The notes beneath the pieces are model-generated. The model was not told where the DNA came from and did no database searches. It saw only the letters and a list, made by a program, of their open reading frames with translations. A stretch of DNA of 64,000 nucleotides from Echinicola shivajiensis (GTDB lineage Bacteria > Bacteroidota > Bacteroidia > Cytophagales > Cyclobacteriaceae). Made by a program: the position numbers and the translations under genes. Within the stretch, counting starts at the first letter, position 1; every line of letters starts with the position of its first letter. The stretch lies in the NCBI RefSeq assembly GCF_018642165.1, contig NZ_JAHHZM010000006.1:124001-188000 (forward strand), given 5' to 3'. Below are positions 55,446-64,000 of this stretch, piece after piece.

Positions 55446-56324
55446 ATGAGTGTGCTTAATGTGTTGAGTTTAGGTAAATTTGAAAAGGAAGTATTGCCCG
55501 ATTTCTATTGTAATACTTTTAGCAAGCATTTGGCTGCCCATAAGGATGAGATAACGGTGCCCCATAAACATGATTTTTTTCTTACTGTTTTGTTTACAAA
55601 AGGTACAGGTATGCATGAAATAGACTTTGAACAATACCTTATTAGTCCAGGGAGTGTGTTTATGTTAAACCCTGGTCAATCTCACCATTGGGAGTTATCC
55701 AAGGACACTGACGGATATATTTTTTTTCATTCAAAGGAGTTTTTTGATGCCGTGTTCACAGAAAATACCATTTATGAATTCCCCTTTTTTTACTCATTAT
55801 TGAATCCCTCCAAACTGCTTCTTAAGGCAGAGGATGTACCTTATATTTCTGATTTATTTCAAAGGGTTTATTCTGCCAAGATGGAGGAGAGTTATCTAAG
55901 GAAATCAAAAATCGTATCTTTATTGAACCTGATTTATATTGAATTGAGTAGCTTATACCTAAGCAGTTCAATAGGAGAACTATCAAAGCCCAGTACTTAT
56001 TCTCTGCATTTGAGGGAATTTGAACTGTTGATTGAAGGGCATTATAAGAAAGAAAAATCAGTTGCCGCATATGCCGATATGATGAACATGACTTCTAGAC
56101 ACCTCAATCGGATGACCAAAGAGGCAATAGGAAAGTCTCCTTCAGAATTGATTGTTGACCGGGTAATACTTGAGGCCAAAAGATTATTAAGTCATTCCAA
56201 GACAAGCCTGTCTTTGATTGCTGAAGACTTAGGCTATGACGATTATGCTTATTTTTCTCGTTTATTTAGTAAGAGGGTGGGCATGGGGCCTTCAAAATTT
56301 CAAAAAATCTATCAAAACAAATAG
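55446..56324 (+). CDS. AraC-family transcriptional regulator
   Basis: One-component activator. The 292 residues comprise an N-terminal cupin-type sensor domain (about 20-100, with VPHKHDFFLTVLFTKGTG and LNPGQSHHWEL) and a C-terminal double HTH (about 190-290: VAAYADMMNMTSRHLNRMTKEA and LSLIAEDLGYDDYAYFSRLFSK). No signal peptide. It is convergent with the membrane HTH protein downstream, with 24 bp between stops. Targets cannot be read; the adjacent third PUL or its own promoter are candidates. Confidence 0.93.
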   Translation: MSVLNVLSLGKFEKEVLPDFYCNTFSKHLAAHKDEITVPHKHDFFLTVLFTKGTGMHEIDFEQYLISPGSVFMLNPGQSHHWELSKDTDGYIFFHSKEFFDAVFTENTIYEFPFFYSLLNPSKLLLKAEDVPYISDLFQRVYSAKMEESYLRKSKIVSLLNLIYIELSSLYLSSSIGELSKPSTYSLHLREFELLIEGHYKKEKSVAAYADMMNMTSRHLNRMTKEAIGKSPSELIVDRVILEAKRLLSHSKTSLSLIAEDLGYDDYAYFSRLFSKRVGMGPSKFQKIYQNK

Positions 56325-56348
56325 TGCATATAAATTCGTGTTTCGTTC

Positions 56349-57575
56349 CTATTGGAGGAAAAAGACTGGTTGTGATTTATTATCTAAAAGTTGTAAGTGA
56401 TCCAAATAACCATTTCCATGGAACATGACACTAACACCTAAAATCTTGCCCAAAGACTGATCATAACTGTCTTTAAAAGCCAAATTATCATTAATCTTTA
56501 CTTCGACATTTTTATCCTTATTATTTATTTGTATTGTATGCCACTCGCTAGTGTTAATGCAAAAATCAATTAATTTATCAGTGCCATAATCTGCTTTTTC
56601 ACTTAGTATATATTCACTGTGAGCACTGCATCCTTCGTTCGTAGTTTTAAACATTATCTTGGAATTTTCACCTACCACGCTGACATATATCGAATTGCAG
56701 CGTATGGCAGGCCAAAACTCACTGCTCTTTACTTTTGCATTGAAAAGAAAATTGTCTCCATTTGTTTCTGTTGTTTTAAAATTGTCCAGTCTAAGAACTA
56801 TTATTTTGCTAGTATCCATGCCTAGTCGATTCAGTTCATTTCCATTAATATGAAATGCATAATTTGGAGAATTAAAGCTCATGGGGATTGGATAATACCG
56901 CATGGAATAAGGTTGCTCATAGTAATAGCCTAATGTTTGCCAATTTTTGGATTGGACAAATAATTTTTCAGAGCTTGCCAGGATAGCTTTTCTTTTTGTT
57001 CCAATATAAGGGTGGAAGACTCCGGGAAACCTTAGATAAAGAGATATTTTCTTATTGTATGGATTAAGGTAAAAGGGTTCTATTCCATTTCCTAGGTAAA
57101 GGAATAGTGAGTCTTTTGTAACTGGGATTGAATAGCTAAAGAATACTGTTGAGGGATTATTTCCTTCTATTCTTTCCAATTTTAGCTCCGCAAGTAATGA
57201 TTCAGGATCTTCTACTTTGTTTCTTGTTAAAAGTAATACAGAAACCGAAATTACAGCTAGCAATAAGAGGCCTATAAGCACCTTTTTTTGAAAATTCTGT
57301 TTCTGTTGGACTAATATTGATTCTGGGTCTTTTACCTTTCCAAATTGCTGAAGGGCCTCTAAAGTAGCTGGCTGAGGAAAATAGGCTTCACCAGTTTTAT
57401 TTTTACCAAAAATCCTTTTGAGGGTTGATTTGCTGATCAGGATTTTAGTTTCAATTTTTATTTTAAAGCTAAGTGTTTCAAAATCCTTGTTCTGCCAAGT
57501 TTTTGGAGAACCGTTATTGAACCTGTCTATGACGGCTTTTTTTATAATTTCTAAATGTTTTTCCCGTCTGCTCAT
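56349..57575 (-). CDS. Membrane protein with HTH-like N-terminus and lectin-like exterior
   Basis: No named family recognised. The 408 residues have three parts. Residues about 1-85 are cytoplasmic, basic and helical, with FETLSFKIKIETKILISKST leading into LKRIFGK, which resembles an HTH. A single membrane helix lies near 99-116 (VLIGLLLLAVISVSVLLL). The exterior part of about 290 residues is beta-rich; its last 120 residues (FNAKVKSSEFWPAIRC, WHTIQINNKDKNVEVKINDN, GVSVMFHGNGYLDHLQL) look like a concanavalin/LamG-type jelly roll. This suggests a transmembrane one-component regulator sensing a glycan, in the manner of ToxR/CadC. It is divergent from the third susC with 485 bp between. The regulator role is inference. 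Confidence 0.6.
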   Translation of the reverse strand: MSRREKHLEIIKKAVIDRFNNGSPKTWQNKDFETLSFKIKIETKILISKSTLKRIFGKNKTGEAYFPQPATLEALQQFGKVKDPESILVQQKQNFQKKVLIGLLLLAVISVSVLLLTRNKVEDPESLLAELKLERIEGNNPSTVFFSYSIPVTKDSLFLYLGNGIEPFYLNPYNKKISLYLRFPGVFHPYIGTKRKAILASSEKLFVQSKNWQTLGYYYEQPYSMRYYPIPMSFNSPNYAFHINGNELNRLGMDTSKIIVLRLDNFKTTETNGDNFLFNAKVKSSEFWPAIRCNSIYVSVVGENSKIMFKTTNEGCSAHSEYILSEKADYGTDKLIDFCINTSEWHTIQINNKDKNVEVKINDNLAFKDSYDQSLGKILGVSVMFHGNGYLDHLQLLDNKSQPVFFLQ

Positions 57576-58060
57576 TATTGTACTTAAATGCTGTTATTGG
57601 GCTAAGCTTTTTAAAGGTTCAATTGATAAAACTATATAAAAGACCTTTAAATCAAAAGCTGTATTAAGAAAATTAATTAAACTGGAAATTTGGAAAAAGA
57701 TCTAATTACCAAATTTCTTTAATAGTTATATTATACAGCCTAGTTTTAAAGTTATATTTCCCTTGAACCGGTTTGGTAACTTGTTCATTTGATTTTTTAA
57801 TGGTTTTTAAGTTGTTGTAAATCAATAGTTAAAATTGTTCATAATATTGGTTTTGCTTTGAGTTGGGATTTCCTTACTATTCATATTTTTTCGACTTAAA
57901 CTTGGTAATGTTCGAGAACTAGGAGGCAAGGTTTAATAGTGTAATTATGGTTAAAGGCGATATAATGTTTTGATCCATTTTTCCTGATTCAGTATGCATC
58001 AAGTAACTATGACCTAAGTACCCAGAGCTCAATATCAATAATAATCAAACCCAAAAAATT
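57576..58060. other. Divergent intergenic region with inverted repeats
   Basis: This 485-bp AT-rich stretch without coding signal lies between the membrane HTH protein and susC. It holds TTTAAAGGT (57610-57618) mirrored by ACCTTTAAA (57643-57651), and GAAATTTGG (57685-57693) mirrored by CCAAATTTC (57709-57717). Both pairs lie nearer the minus-strand gene and could be autoregulatory operators. No good TAnnTTTG box for susC was found. Confidence 0.5.
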
Positions 58061-61000
58061 ATGCGACAAAACTTTACCCAAGTTCATTGGAGGTGGCGTA
58101 AAAGGATGAAATTAGCATTCATCCTCACCTTTTTAATGACCAGTTTCATTTTCAAAAACTCTTTTGGTAATAGCTCTAGCTATTCCAATCATTCTTTAAA
58201 TAGTTTTCTATTTAAAAAAGTAGAAATCAGCGGCCTTGTCAAAGACAGCTTTGGTGAACCAATAATTGGGGCAACAGTATTGGAAAAGGGGACCAGTAAT
58301 GGTGCGGTTACAGATATCGATGGAAAGTATCAACTAACGGTTGAGGACAATGCTGTTTTGGTTTTTTCATCTATTGGATACACTAAGCAAGAAGTTGAAG
58401 TAGGAAATAGTTCAACAATTAATATAGTATTGGAAACTGAGCTGACAGATTTAGAAGAAATGGTAGTTGTCGGCTATGGAGAAGTGAAGAAAAAAGACCT
58501 TACTGGTTCGGTCGGGGTAGTAGAGGGAAAGGACTTGGCCAATCGACAGACTACCCAAATTAGTCAAGCCTTGCAAGGAGCTGTTGCTGGAGTAATGGTT
58601 ACTAGAAATAACAGTGGACCAGGTGCTACCAGTACCATTAGGGTTCGTGGGATCACTACTATTGGTGATAATGAACCATTGATCATCATGGACGGGGTGC
58701 CCATTAGAAGCATCAATGATGTAAATCCCAATGATGTGGAAAGTATTTCCGTCTTAAAAGATGCTGCTTCAGCTTCAATATATGGCTCAAGAGCAGCTGC
58801 AGGTGTGATATTAATTACCACCAAGCGTGCAGAAGAAGGAAAGAGCCAGTTGACCTATAATTATGAGTTTGGAATCGATAGACCTACTAGATTACCGGCT
58901 TTTGTCAATGCTCAACGCTATTTGGAAATGGCCAATGAGATGAGGTGGAATGATAGTGGAAACGGGGATAATGAATATCCTACTTATGAAAAGGATTTGG
59001 TTGATAACTATTATCAGCTCAATGCGGAAAACCCTGATTTGTACCCTATCACGGACTGGACAGATTTGGTGTTCAATAAAAATGCCCCTAGACAATCCCA
59101 TGATCTGCGTATCTCTGCTGGAACGAAGAATATAAAGACCAATATATCCTTTGGATATGATAAAATAGACGCAATTTATGATCATAGGACTTATGAGCGT
59201 ATTACGGCAAGAATTAATAATGACCTTTCAATCAACAATTTCATTACTGCAAGTGTGGACTTGAACTATAAGAGGACTATTTCTGAAGAACCTACACTAA
59301 ATCCTATTGGAAGGGCAAGGATATCTGCACCTATTTATGCAGCACTTTGGAGTGATGGGCGTATTGCTGAAGGCAAACAAGGAGCCAATGTTTATGCTGA
59401 ACTGCATGAAGGAGGATTCAATAATGGTAATTATAATCTTTTGGGAGGTCGAGCTGCTTTGCATATCACTCCCCTAGAAGGATTGAAAATCTCTGGGGTT
59501 ATTGCCCCACAGTTTGGCTTTGACAAGGGCAAAAATTTCTCCAAACAAATTGCTTGGTACCAGTATGATGCCCCTACGGTATTCGGAGGATATATAGAAA
59601 ACCATGCTTCAACCGATTTGAGCGAAACTCGAAATGACAATTATCAAGTTACTTCCCAGTTTTTGATCAACTACAATAAGTCTTTCGGTGACCATAATTT
59701 CAATGCTGTTTTAGGTTATGAAAATTTCTACGCATTTGTAGAAAACCTTGGAGCCTCCAGACAACAATATGAACTGTCTTCATTCCCATATTTGAATATT
59801 GGTCCATTGGATTACCGAGGCAACAGTGGTGGGGCTACCGAAAATGCCTACAGATCTTATTTTGGACGATTGATGTACAATTATGACAATAAGTACTTGG
59901 TTCAGGCCAATGTAAGGACTGATGGTTCTTCACGCTTCCATAAAGACCACCGATGGGGAACATTTCCTTCGGTTTCCTTAGGTTGGGTGGTTTCCCAAGA
60001 GGATTTCCTAGTCAACAGCTCAGCCTTGTCCTTTATGAAATTTAGGGCTTCATATGGAGCTCTTGGAAATGAAAGGATAGGCAATTATCCTTATCAATCC
60101 ACCTTGAACTTCTCTAACACCCTGTTTTATGAAGGAAACAGTATAGTTTCAGCAAATACAGCAGCTCAGGTAGATTATGCCTTGCAGGATATCAGTTGGG
60201 AAACGACTAAGTCCTATAATATTGGTTTAGATCTAGGCTTTTTACAGGACAGGTTGACTGCGGCAGTTGATGTCTATAAAAAAACAACAAAGGATATGCT
60301 TTTGGAATTGTATATCCCCTTGAATATTGGTTTTGAGAGTCCACAGCAAAATGCGGGAGATATGAATACCAAAGGTTGGGAACTTGAGCTGGGCTGGAGA
60401 GATACAAAAGGAGAATTCAATTATTCCATTTCAGCCAATTTATCGGACTCCAAGTCAGTTATGGGTAACCTTTCAGGAACGGAATTTTTGGGAGATCAAA
60501 TTAAAATCGAAGGAAATGAATTTAATGAGTGGTATGGATACCAATCCGAGGGAATTTTTCAAACTCAGGAAGAGGTGGACAATTCAGCGACCATAAGTTC
60601 AGCTACCAAGCCAGGAGATGTTAAATATGTAGATATCAGTGGGCCAAATGGTGTGCCAGACGGAAGTATTTCACCTGAATATGATAGGGTACTATTAGGT
60701 GGTTCTTTGCCCCGATATCTGTATGGTGGAATTATCAAAATGGATTTTAGAGGAATTGATTTTTCAGCTGCCTTTCAAGGAGTTGGAAAACAAAATTCTA
60801 GGACAGCTCAACGTATGGTGGAGCCGCTGCCAGAAAACTGGGGAAATATACCGGCAATTTATGAGGAGAGCTATTGGAGCTTGTACAATACAACTCAACA
60901 AAACCAAGTCGCTAGGTACCCAAGATTGAGCAGAAATAGCCTATCGAATAATTATACTATGTCGGATTTTTGGATGTTTAACGGTTCTTACTTCAGGCTT

Positions 61001-61192
61001 AAGAATGTGACCTTGGGTTATAGTCTGCCTAAATCGTTTACCGAAAAGATCAAGATCAATCGCCTGAGAGTTTATGGATCCGCATCTGACCTTTTCTCAA
61101 TTGATAAGTTTCCTGATGGCTGGGACCCTGAGTCTGCTTTAGGCAACTATATCACCACCTCGTATTTATTGGGATTATCTGTGACTTTCTAA
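58061..61192 (+). CDS. susC: SusC-like TonB-dependent receptor of the third PUL
   Basis: Outer-membrane glycan importer, 1043 residues. The N-terminus MRQNFTQVHWRWRKRM precedes a hydrophobic signal segment (about 17-36); M16 (58106) is an alternative start. A CarboxypepD_reg-like domain follows at about 55-130, then EEMVVVGYGEVKKKDLTGSV, a plug with NNSGPGATSTIRVRGI and LKDAASASIYGSRAAAGVI, and a barrel ending LLGLSVTF. It pairs with the SusD 12 bp downstream. The following sulfatase suggests a sulfated glycan as substrate. Confidence 0.95.
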   Translation: MRQNFTQVHWRWRKRMKLAFILTFLMTSFIFKNSFGNSSSYSNHSLNSFLFKKVEISGLVKDSFGEPIIGATVLEKGTSNGAVTDIDGKYQLTVEDNAVLVFSSIGYTKQEVEVGNSSTINIVLETELTDLEEMVVVGYGEVKKKDLTGSVGVVEGKDLANRQTTQISQALQGAVAGVMVTRNNSGPGATSTIRVRGITTIGDNEPLIIMDGVPIRSINDVNPNDVESISVLKDAASASIYGSRAAAGVILITTKRAEEGKSQLTYNYEFGIDRPTRLPAFVNAQRYLEMANEMRWNDSGNGDNEYPTYEKDLVDNYYQLNAENPDLYPITDWTDLVFNKNAPRQSHDLRISAGTKNIKTNISFGYDKIDAIYDHRTYERITARINNDLSINNFITASVDLNYKRTISEEPTLNPIGRARISAPIYAALWSDGRIAEGKQGANVYAELHEGGFNNGNYNLLGGRAALHITPLEGLKISGVIAPQFGFDKGKNFSKQIAWYQYDAPTVFGGYIENHASTDLSETRNDNYQVTSQFLINYNKSFGDHNFNAVLGYENFYAFVENLGASRQQYELSSFPYLNIGPLDYRGNSGGATENAYRSYFGRLMYNYDNKYLVQANVRTDGSSRFHKDHRWGTFPSVSLGWVVSQEDFLVNSSALSFMKFRASYGALGNERIGNYPYQSTLNFSNTLFYEGNSIVSANTAAQVDYALQDISWETTKSYNIGLDLGFLQDRLTAAVDVYKKTTKDMLLELYIPLNIGFESPQQNAGDMNTKGWELELGWRDTKGEFNYSISANLSDSKSVMGNLSGTEFLGDQIKIEGNEFNEWYGYQSEGIFQTQEEVDNSATISSATKPGDVKYVDISGPNGVPDGSISPEYDRVLLGGSLPRYLYGGIIKMDFRGIDFSAAFQGVGKQNSRTAQRMVEPLPENWGNIPAIYEESYWSLYNTTQQNQVARYPRLSRNSLSNNYTMSDFWMFNGSYFRLKNVTLGYSLPKSFTEKIKINRLRVYGSASDLFSIDKFPDGWDPESALGNYITTSYLLGLSVTF

Positions 61193-61204
61193 AATCAGCA
61201 TATT

Positions 61205-62908
61205 ATGAAATTGAATATAAAATCTTTGACTTTATGGAGCCTGGTAATATTAGCATTTGGTTGTGCGGATTTGGATCTAAATCCGCTATCAGAGGGCTCA
61301 AGTGAAAATTGGTTCAGCAATGATGAGGAAGTGAATATGGCACTTAATGACCTCTACCGCTCTTATTTATGGCACCAGGATGATGACTCTTGGACAGATG
61401 ATTGGACCAGTAGGGAAGCATTGACGACCATTACCAATGGAACTATTAATAGTGAATGGTCCACGTCCAAATCCCTTTGGGCAAATTCTTATAAGGGAAT
61501 TACAAGAGCCAATACCATTTTGTCCAATATGGATAAAGCGGCTGAAGTAATACCTGAGGTAAAGGTTAAGCAATATACTGCTGAAGCAAGGTTTGTAAGA
61601 GCGGTAATGTATTCTTTGTTGGTGAGCCATTATGGAGATGTGATCCTGTATACAGAGGTACCTGGTTTGGAAGAAGCCTTTCAGACAGTGCGAACTGACA
61701 AGACTACTGTTTTAAATCAAATCTATCAGGATTTTGATTATGCTATTGATAACCTACCTGTGGAATATGGTTCAGGGGATCTCAAAAGAGCTACAGTTGG
61801 AGCTGCCATGGCTTTTAAAGCTAGAATTGCTTTGTATATGAAGGATTGGGAGGTAGCCCGCGATGCAGCAAAGGCTTGTATGGATTTAGGAATATATAGT
61901 TTACATGCTGATTATGGTGATTATTTTAGACCTGAGGTCAAAAACTCTGTTGAAACCATCTTTGCTATTCCAAGGAATGTAGAACTAGGCTCTCAATTGG
62001 GCACCAATTACCCTGTCAAAGCTACAATTACCCGTAATTCTGGAGGATGGTCTGCCTATAATCCTAGCTGGGATTTGTTGTTTTCCTATTTATGTTCAGA
62101 TGGACAGCCAATAGATGAGTCACCTTTGTTTGATCCAAGAAATCCTTTCGATAATAGGGATCCTAGATTGAATGAGACCATTGTACCTTTTGAAACGCAG
62201 CATCTTGGTTATATGTACCAACCCCATCCAGATTCGGTAGAAGTATATGATTTCAAAAATGCGAGGTATATTAAGAACAATGACAGCAGGACCAATACCC
62301 AATTTGCTTCATACAATGGATTGGTATGGAAAAAAGGAGTTACAGAAGATTGGGCCGATGATTTGAATACAGATCCCGATATTATTTTGATGAGATATGC
62401 AGAAATACTGTTGACCTATGCAGAGGCGAGCATCGAGTTAAATCTAATCGATCAAAGCGTATTGGATGCATTGAATATGGTAAGGGGGAGGGCTTACGGA
62501 CAGGATTATTCCAACACCATGGCCTATCCTGCAATCACTATATCAGATCAGGAATCACTAAGACAAACTGTTCATATAGAAAGACGGATGGAGTTTGCAT
62601 GGGAAGGTTTGCGATATATGGACATCATTCGTTGGGGAATAGCTGATAAGGTACTGAATAATGATATCTATGGCATGCTGGATCCCACTGAGTTGAGAGA
62701 AAAAGTGGTTCAGCCCGGTTTATGGTTTTTTCCTGAAACCCCTGAAATTGATGCAGACGGAATACCTGTTTTAGAACCTGTTTTCAATAAGGGACTTATA
62801 AAATTATTAGCAGATAGGACTTTTGATGCCAGTAAGCAATACCTATGGCCAGTTCCTGCTGAAGAGGTAATCACCAATGAAAATCTTACACAAAATCCCA
62901 ACTATTAA
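61205..62908 (+). CDS. susD: SusD/RagB-family lipoprotein of the third PUL
   Basis: Glycan-binding partner of the preceding SusC. The 567 residues carry lipobox cysteine C20 (LAFGC). SusD-type features are YTAEARFVRAVMYSLLVSHYGDVIL near 119-143, an ERRMEFAWEGLRYMDIIRWG segment near 459-478, and the terminal LWPVPAEEVITNENLTQNPNY. It is somewhat longer than the other two SusD proteins in the window, with extra loops in the middle. A GC-rich hairpin without T run (62916-62940) separates it from the sulfatase. Confidence 0.95.
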   Translation: MKLNIKSLTLWSLVILAFGCADLDLNPLSEGSSENWFSNDEEVNMALNDLYRSYLWHQDDDSWTDDWTSREALTTITNGTINSEWSTSKSLWANSYKGITRANTILSNMDKAAEVIPEVKVKQYTAEARFVRAVMYSLLVSHYGDVILYTEVPGLEEAFQTVRTDKTTVLNQIYQDFDYAIDNLPVEYGSGDLKRATVGAAMAFKARIALYMKDWEVARDAAKACMDLGIYSLHADYGDYFRPEVKNSVETIFAIPRNVELGSQLGTNYPVKATITRNSGGWSAYNPSWDLLFSYLCSDGQPIDESPLFDPRNPFDNRDPRLNETIVPFETQHLGYMYQPHPDSVEVYDFKNARYIKNNDSRTNTQFASYNGLVWKKGVTEDWADDLNTDPDIILMRYAEILLTYAEASIELNLIDQSVLDALNMVRGRAYGQDYSNTMAYPAITISDQESLRQTVHIERRMEFAWEGLRYMDIIRWGIADKVLNNDIYGMLDPTELREKVVQPGLWFFPETPEIDADGIPVLEPVFNKGLIKLLADRTFDASKQYLWPVPAEEVITNENLTQNPNY

Positions 62909-62915
62909 TCCCAAA

Positions 62916-62940
62916 GAGCTGCGGGAATCACCCGCAGCTC
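62916..62940 (+). other. GC-rich stem-loop between susD and sulfatase
   Basis: The 10-bp perfect stem GAGCTGCGGG / CCCGCAGCTC has an AATCA loop. No T run follows, so it more likely shapes mRNA stability or relative expression than stops transcription. Confidence 0.5.
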
Positions 62941-62965
62941 AACTTCAAATTCAATATCAATTTTC

Positions 62966-64000
62966 ATGAAGACTTATAAGGCTTTAAGATTTGATTTGGT
63001 GTTGATAGGTCTCTTTGTGGCATTATCATGGCCGCTTGTCTCGTTAGCACAGGATCCTCGGCCCAATTTTATAGTGATCTTGACTGATGACCAACGAATG
63101 GATGCATTGGGCGCAAATGGGAATGACTATATCATGACACCAAGTTTGGATAAACTAGCAGGTCAATCTCTGGTTTTTAACCAAGCGAATGTGGTCTTTT
63201 CTCTTTGCAGTCCAAGTAGAGCCGCTTTACTTACAGGAAGGTATGGAAGCGCCAATGGTGTGTTGAAATTGGGTAGTGGTTTGAAGGAAAACGAAAAGAG
63301 CTTAGCCCAATATTTAAAAGATGAAGGCTATAATACTGGTTTTGCTGGAAAGTGGCATCTATCCCAAACTCCCCATGAATTGGGTTTTGATGAGGCGGTG
63401 TATTTTGAGGGGAATGGTGCCTATTATAATCGAGAGATATTTGAGGCCAATAAAGTTTCTAGACCTGCCCAACATTGTGATGAGTATTGTGTGGATTGGT
63501 CTATTGATTATTTGGAAAATATAGTATCCCAAGCATCTCCTTTTTTCCTCTTACACTGTACCCAATTGCCCCATATGAATGGAAAATTGGTGTGGAATGC
63601 CCAATTGAGCACATTATTAAAGTATGAGGATAAAAAGATTCCTGTCCCAGAATCAAGAGGGGAGGATTTGTCCAATAAACCACCTTACCTCAAGCAGGTC
63701 AGGAATTTGACCAAAGCAAAAGATTATGGTTATCCTGCCCTAGATGCTATTGAAAAGCATATTAAACAGTATTATGCTGTTATTACTGAGATGGACGATG
63801 CCTTGGGAAGACTAATCAAAAAAGTAGAAGACCTTGGATTGATGAATAACACTTATATCATCTTTATGAGTGATAACGGATGGATGCTAGGAGAGCATGG
63901 GTTTACCAGTAAGGTTTTGCCTTACCGGCCATCCACCACTATACCTTTCTTTATTAAAGGACCTGGTGTTACAAGTTTTTCAAGAGAGGAATTGGTTCTT
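62966..64000 (+). CDS. Type I sulfatase (CSPSR), truncated by window end
   Basis: Formylglycine-dependent exported sulfatase; 345 codons are visible and the frame is open at the right edge. A signal peptide ends near SLAQ (29). The metal-binding start is NFIVILTDDQRMDALG, C81 lies in the classical CSPSR motif, then GKWHLS near 128, HCTQLPH near 195 and MSDNGWMLGEHGF near 302-314. It belongs to a different sulfatase subgroup from the CTAGR pair at 39.6-42.8 kb. It starts 57 bp after susD and is probably part of the same operon, indicating a sulfated substrate for the third PUL. Confidence 0.92.
   Translation, partial: MKTYKALRFDLVLIGLFVALSWPLVSLAQDPRPNFIVILTDDQRMDALGANGNDYIMTPSLDKLAGQSLVFNQANVVFSLCSPSRAALLTGRYGSANGVLKLGSGLKENEKSLAQYLKDEGYNTGFAGKWHLSQTPHELGFDEAVYFEGNGAYYNREIFEANKVSRPAQHCDEYCVDWSIDYLENIVSQASPFFLLHCTQLPHMNGKLVWNAQLSTLLKYEDKKIPVPESRGEDLSNKPPYLKQVRNLTKAKDYGYPALDAIEKHIKQYYAVITEMDDALGRLIKKVEDLGLMNNTYIIFMSDNGWMLGEHGFTSKVLPYRPSTTIPFFIKGPGVTSFSREELVL

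Noticed and set aside
62916-62940. Rho-independent terminator between susD and sulfatase
   Set aside because: The stem is strong, but no T run follows and the sulfatase starts 26 bp later, so it was kept only as a stem-loop.

Overview
The window reads as the chromosome of a Bacteroidota bacterium. The evidence is three SusC/SusD pairs, a hybrid two-component regulator, lipoproteins with the short Bacteroidota lipobox, TAnnTTTG-type -7 promoter boxes, and a base composition that by eye is about 40 % GC. The gene content fits an environmental, probably marine or aquatic, member of the order Cytophagales, but that placement is inference. Most of the sequence is polysaccharide- and glycoprotein-degrading loci (PULs). 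No tRNA, rRNA, CRISPR array or insertion sequence was seen.

Region 1 (1-14.9 kb): a GH92 alpha-mannosidase cut by the left edge, then a promoter carrying a perfect LacI-type palindrome, a susC/susD pair, a lyase-like alpha/alpha-toroid protein of no family I can name, a DUF4861 lipoprotein and a GH105 unsaturated-uronyl hydrolase. A second copy of the operator/promoter element lies near 12.25 kb. A terminator follows it, and then a GH20 hexosaminidase. The lyase-like protein plus GH105 point to an uronic-acid-containing glycan. A beta-carbonic anhydrase and an orphan TonB-dependent receptor separate this region from the next.

Region 2 (18.3-39.2 kb): a sialic-acid PUL. A hybrid two-component system is divergent from susC/susD, sialate aldolase (nanA), a sialate mutarotase fused to a sodium:solute symporter, sialidase, an N-acylglucosamine 2-epimerase, a creatininase-family amidohydrolase, an atypical GH20 and a two-domain sialate O-acetylesterase. 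Together these would de-acetylate, release, import, split and epimerise sialic acid from host-type or marine glycoconjugates. Kinase and deacetylase steps are not in the window.

Region 3 (39.6-50.4 kb): two tandem-duplicated sulfatases and a HAD-family lipoprotein, then a tightly overlapping MoxR / DUF58 / DUF4381-like / VWA / VWA-TPR / BatD-like operon. A 10-bp-phased TTGCCA repeat precedes the sulfatases.

Region 4 (50.4-57.6 kb): a clear pseudogene of an NAD-binding short-chain-dehydrogenase-type protein on the minus strand, an outer-membrane-barrel-like protein with a PCMD lipoprotein, 6-phosphogluconate dehydrogenase, a DUF983 protein, an AraC-type regulator, and an unusual membrane protein with an HTH-like cytoplasmic end and a lectin-like exterior.

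Region 5 (58.0-64.0 kb): a third susC/susD pair followed by a CSPSR-type sulfatase that runs off the right edge. The HTH/transmembrane/lectin-like protein is divergent from this locus and is a candidate for its glycan-sensing regulator. It is the most novel-looking protein in the window.
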